Source: Verrucomicrobiota bacterium
Lineage (GTDB): Bacteria; Verrucomicrobiota; Verrucomicrobiia; Verrucomicrobiales; Verrucomicrobiaceae
Direction of reading: 5' to 3'
Length of the DNA: 6,290 nt
Assembly (NCBI GenBank): GCA_023429545.1
Contig: JAEYUU010000333.1
Span: 1-6,290 of the forward strand
The notes beneath the pieces are model-generated. The model saw only the letters and a program-made list of their open reading frames with translations. It made no database searches and was not told the origin of the DNA. The position numbers were made by a program, and so were the translations under genes. Of this stretch, positions 1 through 6,290 are shown piece by piece (position 1 is the stretch's first letter; each line of letters begins with the position of its first letter).

Positions 1-2
1 CC

Positions 3-26
3 ATGGAAGTGCTCGGCAAGAAGTAG
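3..26 (+). CDS. 3' end of an upstream gene (possibly the ABC substrate-binding protein)
   Basis: Only about seven codons and a TAG stop at 24-26 are visible. In this frame the last residues read MEVLGKK; the Met here is probably internal to a gene that begins outside the window. The other two plus-strand frames run on through the start of the next gene, so this frame is the most natural end of an upstream gene. The stop lies 36 bases before the permease start. NitT/TauT-type importers are commonly encoded as binding protein, permease, ATPase, so a periplasmic binding protein is a reasonable guess. That is inferred from position only, since the few visible residues are not diagnostic. Confidence 0.4.
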   Translation: MEVLGKK

Positions 27-62
27 GCAAAATCAGCGCACCTCCTCACCGCCGCTCCGTTC

Positions 63-78
63 ATGGGGTCAGACCCAT
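63..78. repeat. Imperfect inverted repeat covering the permease start codon
   Basis: The bases ATGGGGTC-A-GACCCAT form a dyad around A71, with one unpaired G at position 68. It overlaps the assigned ATG and encodes the first residues, MGSDP. The core GGGTCAGACCC resembles short palindromes that recur between genes in many bacterial genomes, some near Y1-type (REP-associated) transposases; this is from memory and was not checked. It could be a dispersed repeat remnant or a chance palindrome. Confidence 0.35.
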
Positions 79-1562
79 CCCCTGTAGAAACCCAAAAACA
101 TCGGGAACCGTGGTTTGCCGTCCGGAAAGTTCTGGACGGCAAACGCAGCTCGGTGCTGATGACCCTGTCCTTCGTGCTGCCACTGGTGGTATGGATCGTG
201 GCGTCCTATGGTCCCTTCTGGAATGCGCTGCACGAGGTGCAGATCTCCGCGGAGAGCGCGGCGGTGGCGAGTGTCTATGTGCCGGGGGATCGGCTCGCGC
301 CGGAATACTTCACGCCCTTTCAAGAGGCCATTCGAAAGGACAATGCCGCGGTGCAGGCGGCGCGTGATGGTGGCACACCGTTGGAGGCCTCCGCGCGACA
401 GAACAAGAAGGTGGTGCGGCAGATCTTTCCACTGGCCATGGCGAATGGCTGGGTGGGCAAGGACGCTGCGGCGGATGATGAAGCCTTGCGCGACGTATGG
501 GTGAAGATGGCAAGCGGCGAGCTCGTGCCGGTGGAAATACTGCCCAGCGCCGAAAACGAAAAGATCATCAAGTCGAATGCCACACTGCTCTCCGGCAGCG
601 AGTGGCCCACGCAGGCCCCGCTGAAGCTGGTGCCACAGTCCAGGGTGTCCTATGACTACCCCGTGTATCTGGTGCCTCCGCACAAAGTCTTCGCCACGGC
701 GTGGGCGGACCTGAAGGGCAAGCCTGATCTCGAGGGTGCTAGGGACGTCGAGGAAAACAAATCTGACGCGAAGCCGCTCTTGGAGCGTTACCAGGAGTCA
801 ATCCGCACGATCAGCCTGGGATTCCTGCTCGCTGCGGTGCTGGCCATCCCGCTCGGCATCCTGGCGGGCACCTATTCGGTGTTCTCCAGATTGCTGGAGC
901 CATTCACGGATTTCTTCCGCTACATGCCTGCACCCACATTCGGTGTCGTGCTCATGGCGGTGTTTGGCCTGGAGGCCGCGCCGAAGATCATGCTCGTTTT
1001 CATCGGCACCTTTCCCACGGCGCTGCTGGTCATCGCGAATACCACACGCCAGCTGGATGTCTCGCTTCTGGAGGCCGCGCAGACGTTGGGAGCGAATCAG
1101 AAGCAACTCGTGACCCGTGTCATCATCCCGGGCATCATGCCCACACTGTACAATGACCTTCGCATTCTCATCGGCTGTGCCTGGACATGGCTGGTCATTG
1201 CGGAGTTGCTGGGCTTCAAGAGTGGCCTCACCGAAATCATCGATACACGAGGACGGCGCTTCCAGTTCGAGCATGTGTATCCCGCGATCTTAATGATTGG
1301 CCTTACCGGCTTCTTCACGGATCAATTCCTGGGCTGGTTGGGACGCGGCCTGTTTCCCTGGGCCTTCCGCGGACATGCCGGTTCTTCCCGCTGGTTCATC
1401 AATGCGCTGGCTTTTGTGCCGCGCATGGCGGTCAGCGGCGTGCGGAAGGCTTCTGCTTATGCAGTGAAGCCGCCGATGGCACCCGTCGCCTCGGACGATC
1501 ACGGCATGTCCCCGTCGACCCCGTCCACAGAGGTCACTGTCACGCCTCGCACGTCGCTATGA
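63..1562 (+). CDS. ABC transporter permease, NitT/TauT (SsuC/TauC/NrtB) type, with large periplasmic insertion
   Basis: Inner-membrane subunit of an importer of the nitrate/sulfonate/taurine class; the substrate cannot be told from sequence. A positively charged N-terminus precedes a first membrane segment (about residues 32-49). About 190 soluble residues follow, predicted periplasmic. The BPD_transp_1 core starts near 240 (SIRTISLGF), with membrane segments around 247-270, 290-303, 308-326, 366-384 and 404-424. The ATPase-coupling EAA loop is intact: E337-A-A, G343, then VIIPG...P360. [14 protein letters not shown] (371-384) is typical of the family. Residues 465-499 form a Pro/Ser/Thr-rich tail. 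At 499 aa it is nearly twice the usual 250-280. The motif LVPPHKV (203-209) sits where family members have LPSPxxV, so the extra residues lie between membrane segment 1 and that motif. No clear ribosome site precedes the ATG; Met33 is an alternative start. It is coupled to the ATPase gene by an ATGA overlap. Confidence 0.93.
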   Translation: MGSDPSPVETQKHREPWFAVRKVLDGKRSSVLMTLSFVLPLVVWIVASYGPFWNALHEVQISAESAAVASVYVPGDRLAPEYFTPFQEAIRKDNAAVQAARDGGTPLEASARQNKKVVRQIFPLAMANGWVGKDAAADDEALRDVWVKMASGELVPVEILPSAENEKIIKSNATLLSGSEWPTQAPLKLVPQSRVSYDYPVYLVPPHKVFATAWADLKGKPDLEGARDVEENKSDAKPLLERYQESIRTISLGFLLAAVLAIPLGILAGTYSVFSRLLEPFTDFFRYMPAPTFGVVLMAVFGLEAAPKIMLVFIGTFPTALLVIANTTRQLDVSLLEAAQTLGANQKQLVTRVIIPGIMPTLYNDLRILIGCAWTWLVIAELLGFKSGLTEIIDTRGRRFQFEHVYPAILMIGLTGFFTDQFLGWLGRGLFPWAFRGHAGSSRWFINALAFVPRMAVSGVRKASAYAVKPPMAPVASDDHGMSPSTPSTEVTVTPRTSL

Positions 1563-2458
1563 TTGCCACCCTTGATCTGCCTGATTATCGCGAGCAGACC
1601 CCTGCGGTGGCGGAGCGTTTTGCCAGGCTGAAGCAGCGCCCCCCGGTGCTTTCCGTGCGTGGTCTGGAGAAGCGTTTTCCGACGCCGCAGGGCGAGGTCA
1701 CCGCCTTGAAGGACATCAACTTCGCGGTGCACCGCCGTGAGTTCATGTGCGTGGTGGGCCAGTCCGGTTGTGGCAAATCCACCCTCATCCGCATGCTCGC
1801 CGGGCTGGAGACGCCCAGCGGTGGTGAGCTCCTCGTGGATGGGAAACCAGTGCGCGGCCCTGGTTGTGATCGCGGCATGGTGTTCCAAGGGTACACCCTC
1901 TTCCCCTGGCTCACGGTGAAGGCGAATGTCATGTTTGGTCCCCTCATGGCGGGGAAGGCGAGGTACACCGCCGAGTCCGAAGCACGCCAATGGATCGAAC
2001 TCGTGGGGCTGAGCAAGTTTGAGGATGCCTATCCGCACCAGCTCAGCGGCGGGATGAAGCAGCGCGTCGCCATTGCGCGTGCGCTGGCCAATGAGCCACG
2101 CATCCTGCTCATGGATGAGCCCTTCGGCGCACTCGATGCGCAGACCCGTTCACAGATGCAGAGCTACCTGCTGCAGATCTGGAAGAACATCGACATCACC
2201 ATCCTCTTCATCACGCATGATTTGGATGAAGCCGTCTACCTGTCCGATCGTGTGCTGGTGCTCGAAGCGCGTCCTGGGCGTGTGAAGGAAATCATCGAAG
2301 TGCCCGTCCCGCGGCCACGCGATTTTTCGCAGATCGCGCTGCCACAGTTCATGGCCACCAAAAACCATCTGCAGAACCTGATTCACCCCGAATCCGAGAG
2401 GAAGGAAGACAAGCTTCCCATGCTGCGACTCACCACGGTGGGGGATGACGTGGAGTAG
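1559..2458 (+). CDS. ABC transporter ATP-binding protein, NitT/TauT (SsuB/TauB/NrtD) type
   Basis: Cytoplasmic ATPase that powers the importer formed with the permease encoded just upstream; 299 aa. All nucleotide-binding motifs are present: Walker [10 protein letters not shown] (67-75), Q-loop Q110 in VFQ, signature LSGGMKQR (162-169), Walker B ILLMDEP (182-188, catalytic E187), D-loop ALDAQ (191-195), and the switch histidine H220 in FITHDLDEA. The FPWLTV segment after the Q-loop and [10 protein letters not shown] are typical of the nitrate/sulfonate/taurine group. About 28 residues precede the first strand (VLSVRGLEK), and a charged tail of about 25 residues ends the protein. The frame is open further upstream, but ATG 1559 is chosen because it overlaps the permease stop (TGA 1560-1562) in an ATGA junction. 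No Shine-Dalgarno sequence is seen before it, consistent with coupled re-initiation. Substrate unknown. Confidence 0.95.
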   Translation: MIATLDLPDYREQTPAVAERFARLKQRPPVLSVRGLEKRFPTPQGEVTALKDINFAVHRREFMCVVGQSGCGKSTLIRMLAGLETPSGGELLVDGKPVRGPGCDRGMVFQGYTLFPWLTVKANVMFGPLMAGKARYTAESEARQWIELVGLSKFEDAYPHQLSGGMKQRVAIARALANEPRILLMDEPFGALDAQTRSQMQSYLLQIWKNIDITILFITHDLDEAVYLSDRVLVLEARPGRVKEIIEVPVPRPRDFSQIALPQFMATKNHLQNLIHPESERKEDKLPMLRLTTVGDDVE

Positions 2459-2576
2459 GGAAGCATAGGGGTGGAGGTGGACCACCGGCGCTATCGATTC
2501 TCAGACCTCTGCCGGTCGTGCGAGTCCGCAAGTTTTAAGGTTTGCAGAAAAAGCGCCCCGCCCGCACGATGTCTGC

Positions 2577-3626
2577 ATGAAGGAGCAGGGCGCGCTTCGC
2601 GAGGCAGCGACATTGGATGTCGGCGGTGCCGACGCAGTCCCGGAATTCTCACCGCGAATGCTCGCGGCAGAGGTTCGCCAGTTGTCCCAGGTGAGCGCCG
2701 GGCGCGCCGTGTGGGCCATCGCCCTGCAATGGATCGTCATCGCCGGCGCGCTCGCACTAGCGCTGCACTTTCGCCACTGGACGGTGTGGCTGGTGGCTGG
2801 AGCGGTCATCGCCACGCGCCAGACCGCCCTCGGGGTATTGATGCACGAAGCGGCACACTATCATTTGTCTTCCCGCAAATGGCTCAATGACTGGGTTGCA
2901 GATCTCCTGTGCGCATTTCCGATCTACATGACGACCGCAGGCTATCGATACGAACATATGCGGCACCATCAGCACACGAATACTCCCGAGGATCCCACCT
3001 GGGAAAAAACCCAGCTGGACAGGGACCTGCTGGTGTTCCCCCAAGGGCCGCTCAAGACGTTTCGTGTCTTCCTTTTCGATCTGCTGGGTCTTCACATCCC
3101 GCGCATGATGCGCTACCTCCGCTCGCGGACGTATGTCCACAGGCTGGTGACGGGTGGCCCGCCGCGCGTTAGCCCTGCCGAGCATGTGCGGTGGTTCCTT
3201 TTTCATGGCGCTTTGATCACCTTCCTTGCCTTGACCAACGGCTGGCTTCCCTACTTGCTGCTGTGGCTGCTGCCCAGCATGACCTGGGGGACGGTGCTTT
3301 TCCGGATACGCATCCTCGCCGAGCATCCCGCGACCAAGGCGGTCAACGAGCTCCATGACACCCGATTTGTGGAAGGGACGGTGTTCGAGCGCCTCAGCAT
3401 CGCCCCGCTGAACATCAACTATCATCTGGAACATCATCTCTACCCCTCCGTGCCGTGCCATCATCTGCCAGCGATTCACAAGCTGCTGGCCGCCCGCGGC
3501 ATTTACAGGCCGGGACAGAATCACTTCCGCTCTTATCTTGGCCTGCGGGAAGGCGTGCTGGGATGGCTCATCGGACGAGGCTGCTCCCTTCCATCAAGGC
3601 CCGCACCGCCAGGCAAGGAGGCCTGA
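2577..3626 (+). CDS. Membrane fatty acid desaturase / hydroxylase family protein
   Basis: Integral-membrane di-iron oxygenase of the FA_desaturase family (PF00487 type), 349 aa. The three histidine boxes that ligate the iron pair are complete: HEAAH (90-94), HMRHH (127-131, followed by H133), and HLEHH (283-287) in NINYHLEHHLYPSVP. A further conserved-looking histidine is H250 in ILAEH. Hydrophobic segments lie at about 45-63, 68-86, 105-120, 205-220 and 222-240, with the boxes on the cytoplasmic side as usual. The third box and the following HHLPAIHKLL resemble the CrtR/MocD-like branch as well as acyl-lipid desaturases, so the substrate could be a lipid acyl chain, a carotenoid or another hydrophobic compound. 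It starts 118 bases after the ATPase gene and is probably transcribed separately. No Shine-Dalgarno sequence precedes ATG 2577; Met28 (ATG 2658) is an alternative that would keep every catalytic feature. Confidence 0.92.
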   Translation: MKEQGALREAATLDVGGADAVPEFSPRMLAAEVRQLSQVSAGRAVWAIALQWIVIAGALALALHFRHWTVWLVAGAVIATRQTALGVLMHEAAHYHLSSRKWLNDWVADLLCAFPIYMTTAGYRYEHMRHHQHTNTPEDPTWEKTQLDRDLLVFPQGPLKTFRVFLFDLLGLHIPRMMRYLRSRTYVHRLVTGGPPRVSPAEHVRWFLFHGALITFLALTNGWLPYLLLWLLPSMTWGTVLFRIRILAEHPATKAVNELHDTRFVEGTVFERLSIAPLNINYHLEHHLYPSVPCHHLPAIHKLLAARGIYRPGQNHFRSYLGLREGVLGWLIGRGCSLPSRPAPPGKEA

Positions 3627-3703
3627 TCGAACGGTCCCGAGTGCGCCGCTTCGTCGTGGTGGGCGCCGCGGGTTCGGAGCAAATGTAATCGGATGAGAGC
3701 GCA

Positions 3704-5503
3704 TCACTTGGGCGCCTGAATTTTCAGGTGCCGCGCCCTGGGGAAGTTCCATCCCCTCGGCACATCGTGATAGCCAATCCACAGCTCGCCAGGATTCCCT
3801 TCGATGACGAAGGGATATGTGGTGCTCTTTCCCCGGGCGAGCGCCATGGGAGCTGACCAGGTGCTGCCTTCATCAGAGGACATGGAGAGGTACAACTCCC
3901 GCCTGTTTTTACCCCGCCTGTTGCACACCAGGGCAATGCGGTTGTCAGACAGCCGGGTCATGTGTCCCGGTGCGGAGGGGGATTCAATGCTGCCGGCCTT
4001 CGCTGCAGTCCAGGTGGCGCCCCCGTCCGTGGAGTAGGAATCCCAGAACTGCCCCCGCGTAGTGCGGATGAGCATCCAGACACGGCCATCCTTGAGTTCC
4101 AGCAGGCAGGGCTCCAGTGCTCCTTCGTGATCGCCTGCGCCGCCGATGTCGATGGGCTGTCCCAGTGTCCATGTCTTTCCACGGTCCGCGGAGATGGAAA
4201 CGCGGCTCACGAGCCGGCCGGGATCATTCACGTAGTGGGAGTAGGGGACAATGATTTTCCCATCGCGTGTTTCAATGGCCCCATTAGTCGCGCCGCTGTA
4301 GCCATCAAAAATCTGCTGCGGCTGGGTCCATGTGACGCCACCGTCCGTGCTGCGTGTCGTGCACACGTCGCTTTGTGCTTCCGGGGTGGGGTTGAGGTCC
4401 TTCCACTTCCATGTCTTGAAGGCAAGGTAGAAGACGTGAATCACCCCGTCGCGCGTGCGTAACACGGAGGGGTGAGATGCCTGGCTGTCCGCATGCCGCG
4501 CAATTTCGCGCTCGGCTGACCACGTCCTGCCTCCGTCCTTGGTCACCCGGGTCGCAATCCACGTCTGGCCAGCCTTGGCGTAGTAGCTCGATGGTGTGGA
4601 GTACACCGCCATCATGGAGCCATCTGCGAGTCTGGTGAGCCCGCAGCCCAGCAGGACCTTGTCCCCAGAGGCATCCATGGAAACATCCGTGCAATCCGGG
4701 CTGATCATCACGGTGTCTCCACTGGCCTTCCACACCGGACCAGGCTTGATGCCGATGGGTGATTCCTTCTCCATGGCGAGAATGTTCTCTCGCAGCAGCG
4801 AAGCCACGATGCCATGGCCATCATCGCCCGGATGCATCCCATCCGGAAGCAGTTTGTCGATTTCAATGCCGTTCTTCTGGGCGTATGCGCGATAGGCCTT
4901 TTGCACATCGATGAAGGGCACCTCCATTTTTTTGGCAACCGTCGCCGCCGCGTTGCTGTACTTCACCAGCAGTCCATTGAACCCTTCGGGATTCTCCGGA
5001 TCGTAAGGAGGCTTGCCATACATCTCCTTGAGCTTGGGAGTCCATCGCAGTGGATTTGGTCCCATCAGGATGACTTTCGTTCCTCGAGCTTTCAGCGTCT
5101 GGATGAAGTGCTCCAGATTCTCCACGTAGTGCTCGAGCTTCACGCGAGGTTCCGTGGCAGGTGGAGACTTCCACACATCAACAGCCGCGTCATTGATGCC
5201 AAACTGGAGAATTACCAGCCTGGGTTGATGTGAAAGCACATCCTTCTCAAACCTCTGACGCGCCATGGCTGTGGTGTTCCCTCCGATGCCAGAGTTGATG
5301 ACACGCACATTGAGAAGCTCCTGCTGCAGGGTGGTGGCGTACACCGTGGTGCTTCCTCGAGGCGCCGTCGTGGAGTCGCCAAAGGCCACGATGGTCACCG
5401 GATCAGCGGCGACAAGGGAACCGGCCATCAGCAACGCCCACAGGGCAAATGCGCGAAACACCACGGTGCGGCAGGAGAAAAAAGAATGGGGGCAGGTGCT
5501 CAT
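3704..5503 (-). CDS. Secreted SGNH/GDSL esterase-like domain fused to a sialidase-like (BNR/Asp-box) propeller
   Basis: 599 aa, exported. An N-terminal signal peptide (hydrophobic about 14-30, likely cut after Ala33 in LVAA-DP) leads into an SGNH hydrolase domain (about 36-245): block I FGDST with nucleophile Ser44, block II SGIGGNT (71-77), block III GIND (Asn104), block V DGMH giving Asp221 and His224. The triad and oxyanion residues are thus complete, suggesting carbohydrate O-acyl esterase activity. Residues about 265-599 form a BNR propeller with five Asp boxes: TKDGGRTW (321), STDGGVTW (385), SADRGKTW (438), STDGGATW (491), SSDEGSTW (542). Plausible sialidase equivalents are Glu464, Arg480, Arg534/535 and Tyr563. 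The usual N-terminal R-I-P motif appears to be replaced by L-G-C (285-287), so true sialidase activity is doubtful. It is a lone gene, convergent with the desaturase and divergent from the SLOG gene. No clear ribosome site was seen at its start. Confidence 0.92.
   Translation of the reverse strand: MSTCPHSFFSCRTVVFRAFALWALLMAGSLVAADPVTIVAFGDSTTAPRGSTTVYATTLQQELLNVRVINSGIGGNTTAMARQRFEKDVLSHQPRLVILQFGINDAAVDVWKSPPATEPRVKLEHYVENLEHFIQTLKARGTKVILMGPNPLRWTPKLKEMYGKPPYDPENPEGFNGLLVKYSNAAATVAKKMEVPFIDVQKAYRAYAQKNGIEIDKLLPDGMHPGDDGHGIVASLLRENILAMEKESPIGIKPGPVWKASGDTVMISPDCTDVSMDASGDKVLLGCGLTRLADGSMMAVYSTPSSYYAKAGQTWIATRVTKDGGRTWSAEREIARHADSQASHPSVLRTRDGVIHVFYLAFKTWKWKDLNPTPEAQSDVCTTRSTDGGVTWTQPQQIFDGYSGATNGAIETRDGKIIVPYSHYVNDPGRLVSRVSISADRGKTWTLGQPIDIGGAGDHEGALEPCLLELKDGRVWMLIRTTRGQFWDSYSTDGGATWTAAKAGSIESPSAPGHMTRLSDNRIALVCNRRGKNRRELYLSMSSDEGSTWSAPMALARGKSTTYPFVIEGNPGELWIGYHDVPRGWNFPRARHLKIQAPK
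3711..3732. other. Stem-loop in the convergent 3' region (possible terminator without T-tract)
   Basis: The arms GGCGCCTGA (3711-3719) and TCAGGTGCC (3724-3732) pair over nine positions around a four-base loop. In plus-strand RNA the single irregular pair is G-U; in minus-strand RNA it is an A-C mismatch, so the hairpin is better for the desaturase transcript, about 85 bases after its stop. It lies inside the last codons of the minus-strand esterase/propeller gene. No run of T follows on either side, so intrinsic termination is uncertain; it could instead protect a 3' end or be incidental. Confidence 0.35.
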
Positions 5504-5544
5504 TTGACTGGTGGGAGGAAGCTGAAAGTGTGCGATGAGATGCC

Positions 5545-5589
5545 AACGTACGTTCCTGCCCCCCGATCACTTTCGGATCGCAAAATCCG
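5545..5589. promoter_or_regulatory. Cluster of dyad symmetries in the divergent intergenic spacer
   Basis: The 182-base spacer between the two divergent genes contains a perfect ten-base palindrome AACGTACGTT (5545-5554). It also contains CGATC/GATCG (5564-5568 with 5576-5580) and an overlapping CGGAT/ATCCG (5574-5578 with 5585-5589). Such clustering in a divergent promoter region could mark operator sites. I could not identify convincing -35/-10 elements for either gene, so the regulatory role is inferred from position alone. Confidence 0.28.
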
Positions 5590-5685
5590 CAATCCTGCGT
5601 TTCCCCGTTGCATTCCTGCCACATTGGGGCGACGGCTACCTTCCCCCTCGCCTACAGGAGGTGGTTTTCAGAAGAAAGAGCAGCC

Positions 5686-6171
5686 ATGGTAAAGCTCGAG
5701 AGCATCATATCCGGAGGCCAGACCGCAGCCGATCGTGCGGCGTTGGACTGGGCCATCAAGAACAGCATTCCACACGGAGGATGGTGTCCCAAGGGGCGGC
5801 CTGCCATCGACGGCAGCCTGGATGACAAGTATCAGCTCAAGGAGACACCTTCCGAGGAAGGCATGGAGCGCATCGAGTGGAATGTGCGCGACGCGGATGC
5901 CACGGTCGTCTTCACCTTGGCCGAGAAAGCGTCTGGCGGCTCGCAAAAGACCCTTTCCATTTCCCGCAAGCTGAAGAAGCCGGTTCTGCATCTCCATCGT
6001 GGCATCCTGGCCGCATCCGAGAAGCTCGTGACGTTTCTGGAGAAGCACTATGTGAGGCGCCTGCACATTGCCGCCTCGCGTGAATCCAAAGAACCCGGCC
6101 TGGAAGCCTGGGTCGCCATGACGCTGGACAAGGCGAAGCGTCTTATGGACGAGCGTTCGGCCGGGCTTTGA
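5686..6171 (+). CDS. SLOG-fold 'putative molybdenum carrier' family protein (YpsA-related)
   Basis: 161 aa, cytoplasmic (no signal peptide or membrane segment). It matches the family annotated as putative molybdenum carrier (cpYpsA-type SLOG domain, PF12694 from memory). Signatures are IISGGQTxxDRAALDWAI (7-24), IPHGGWCPKGR (28-38), the YxLxET-like YQLKET (49-54), NVRDADATVVFT (66-77), GGSQKT (84-89) and RESKEPG (132-138). SLOG domains are Rossmann-like and bind nucleotide-type ligands; the molybdenum link rests on distant similarity to plant molybdenum-cofactor carrier proteins and is weakly founded. Compared with the family pattern I remember, the glycine in GGQTG is Ala14, and NVAGPRES has become HIAASRES (127-134). 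The start ATG 5686 is chosen because homology begins at once and GAAAGAG lies five bases upstream. A stronger AGGAGGT at 5656-5662 is too far away. The frame is open upstream to ATG 5608, but those extra residues look unrelated to the family. Confidence 0.88.
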   Translation: MVKLESIISGGQTAADRAALDWAIKNSIPHGGWCPKGRPAIDGSLDDKYQLKETPSEEGMERIEWNVRDADATVVFTLAEKASGGSQKTLSISRKLKKPVLHLHRGILAASEKLVTFLEKHYVRRLHIAASRESKEPGLEAWVAMTLDKAKRLMDERSAGL

Positions 6172-6290
6172 CCGGGGCGGGAGCCGTGGCCCGGGTTCGT
6201 CTCCTGTACTACCTTCCAGTTCGTGGTTTATGAGAGAAGCGTGGTTTTCTGAGGCCCCATTCCCTTGAGTTACGCAGGGGCGCCACGCTA

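Noticed and set aside
69..683. Long minus-strand open frame opposite the permease gene
   Set aside because: The product is rich in His/Arg/Gly with no recognisable motif and lies wholly within a well-supported gene; it is a typical antisense shadow of GC-rich coding DNA.
1187..1558. N-terminal extension of the ATPase frame upstream of ATG 1559
   Set aside because: The extra residues look unlike any ATPase N-terminus, overlap the conserved end of the permease gene, and the ATGA junction gives a natural start.
2476..2486. Palindrome GGTGGACCACC between the ATPase and desaturase genes
   Set aside because: A one-base centre cannot form a stable hairpin, there is no T-tract, and nothing else marks it as an operator.
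2757..3524. 255-codon minus-strand open frame opposite the desaturase gene
   Set aside because: No recognisable domain or ribosome site, and the opposite strand has complete catalytic motifs; treated as a shadow.
5535..5825. Plus-strand open frame with a GGGAGGAAG sequence upstream of its ATG
   Set aside because: The spacing (13 bases) is long, the product is Arg/His-rich without motifs, and most of it overlaps the SLOG gene in another frame.
6161..6194. CCGGGC/GCCCGG inverted repeat spanning the SLOG gene stop codon as a terminator
   Set aside because: Only six pairs with a 22-base loop and no T-tract, in very GC-rich sequence; it could easily be chance.
6172..6290. Trailing non-coding 119 bases, including a GCCCC/GGGGC pair near the end
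   Set aside because: No open frame with a supported start, and only weak short pairings; nothing I can call as a feature.
1..6290. Search for a CRISPR array, tRNA, rRNA, insertion sequence or defence island
   Set aside because: No repeat-spacer pattern, cloverleaf-like segment, transposase or defence effector was recognised on either strand by eye.

Overview
The window reads as a piece of a GC-rich bacterial chromosome (GC-rich by eye, not computed). The best guess at origin is the Planctomycetota-Verrucomicrobiota group, probably Verrucomicrobiota. Three things point that way: a secreted SGNH-hydrolase/BNR-propeller fusion, which is a style common in these glycan-degrading phyla; the rarity of good Shine-Dalgarno sequences before the starts; and general codon use. 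This is inference, because no rRNA or other phylogenetic marker is present.

Layout. Positions 1-26 hold the last codons of an upstream plus-strand gene. Positions 63-1562 encode an ABC permease of the NitT/TauT type (SsuC/TauC/NrtB-like). It is enlarged by a long extracytoplasmic insertion and a cytoplasmic tail. Its stop overlaps the start of the matching ATPase (1559-2458) in an ATGA junction. Together they form an importer cassette whose substrate-binding protein may be the truncated upstream gene. After 118 non-coding bases comes a membrane fatty-acid-desaturase family protein (2577-3626) with all three histidine boxes. A 77-base convergent gap follows, and an inverted repeat lies just past it, inside the end of the next gene. 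On the minus strand, 3704-5503 encodes a secreted two-domain protein: an SGNH/GDSL esterase-like domain followed by a five-Asp-box sialidase-like propeller. A 182-base divergent spacer containing several dyad symmetries separates it from a plus-strand gene at 5686-6171. That gene is a SLOG-fold protein of the 'putative molybdenum carrier' family. The last 119 bases hold no gene I can support.

How the genes work together. Only the permease and ATPase clearly cooperate. The desaturase, the secreted esterase/propeller protein and the SLOG protein look like separate transcription units. I see no defence island, CRISPR array, tRNA, rRNA or insertion sequence, and no convincing new multi-gene system. 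The points most worth following are the permease insertion, the esterase-propeller fusion whose first sialidase arginine motif is absent, and the glycine-to-alanine changes in the nucleotide-binding-type loops of the SLOG protein.
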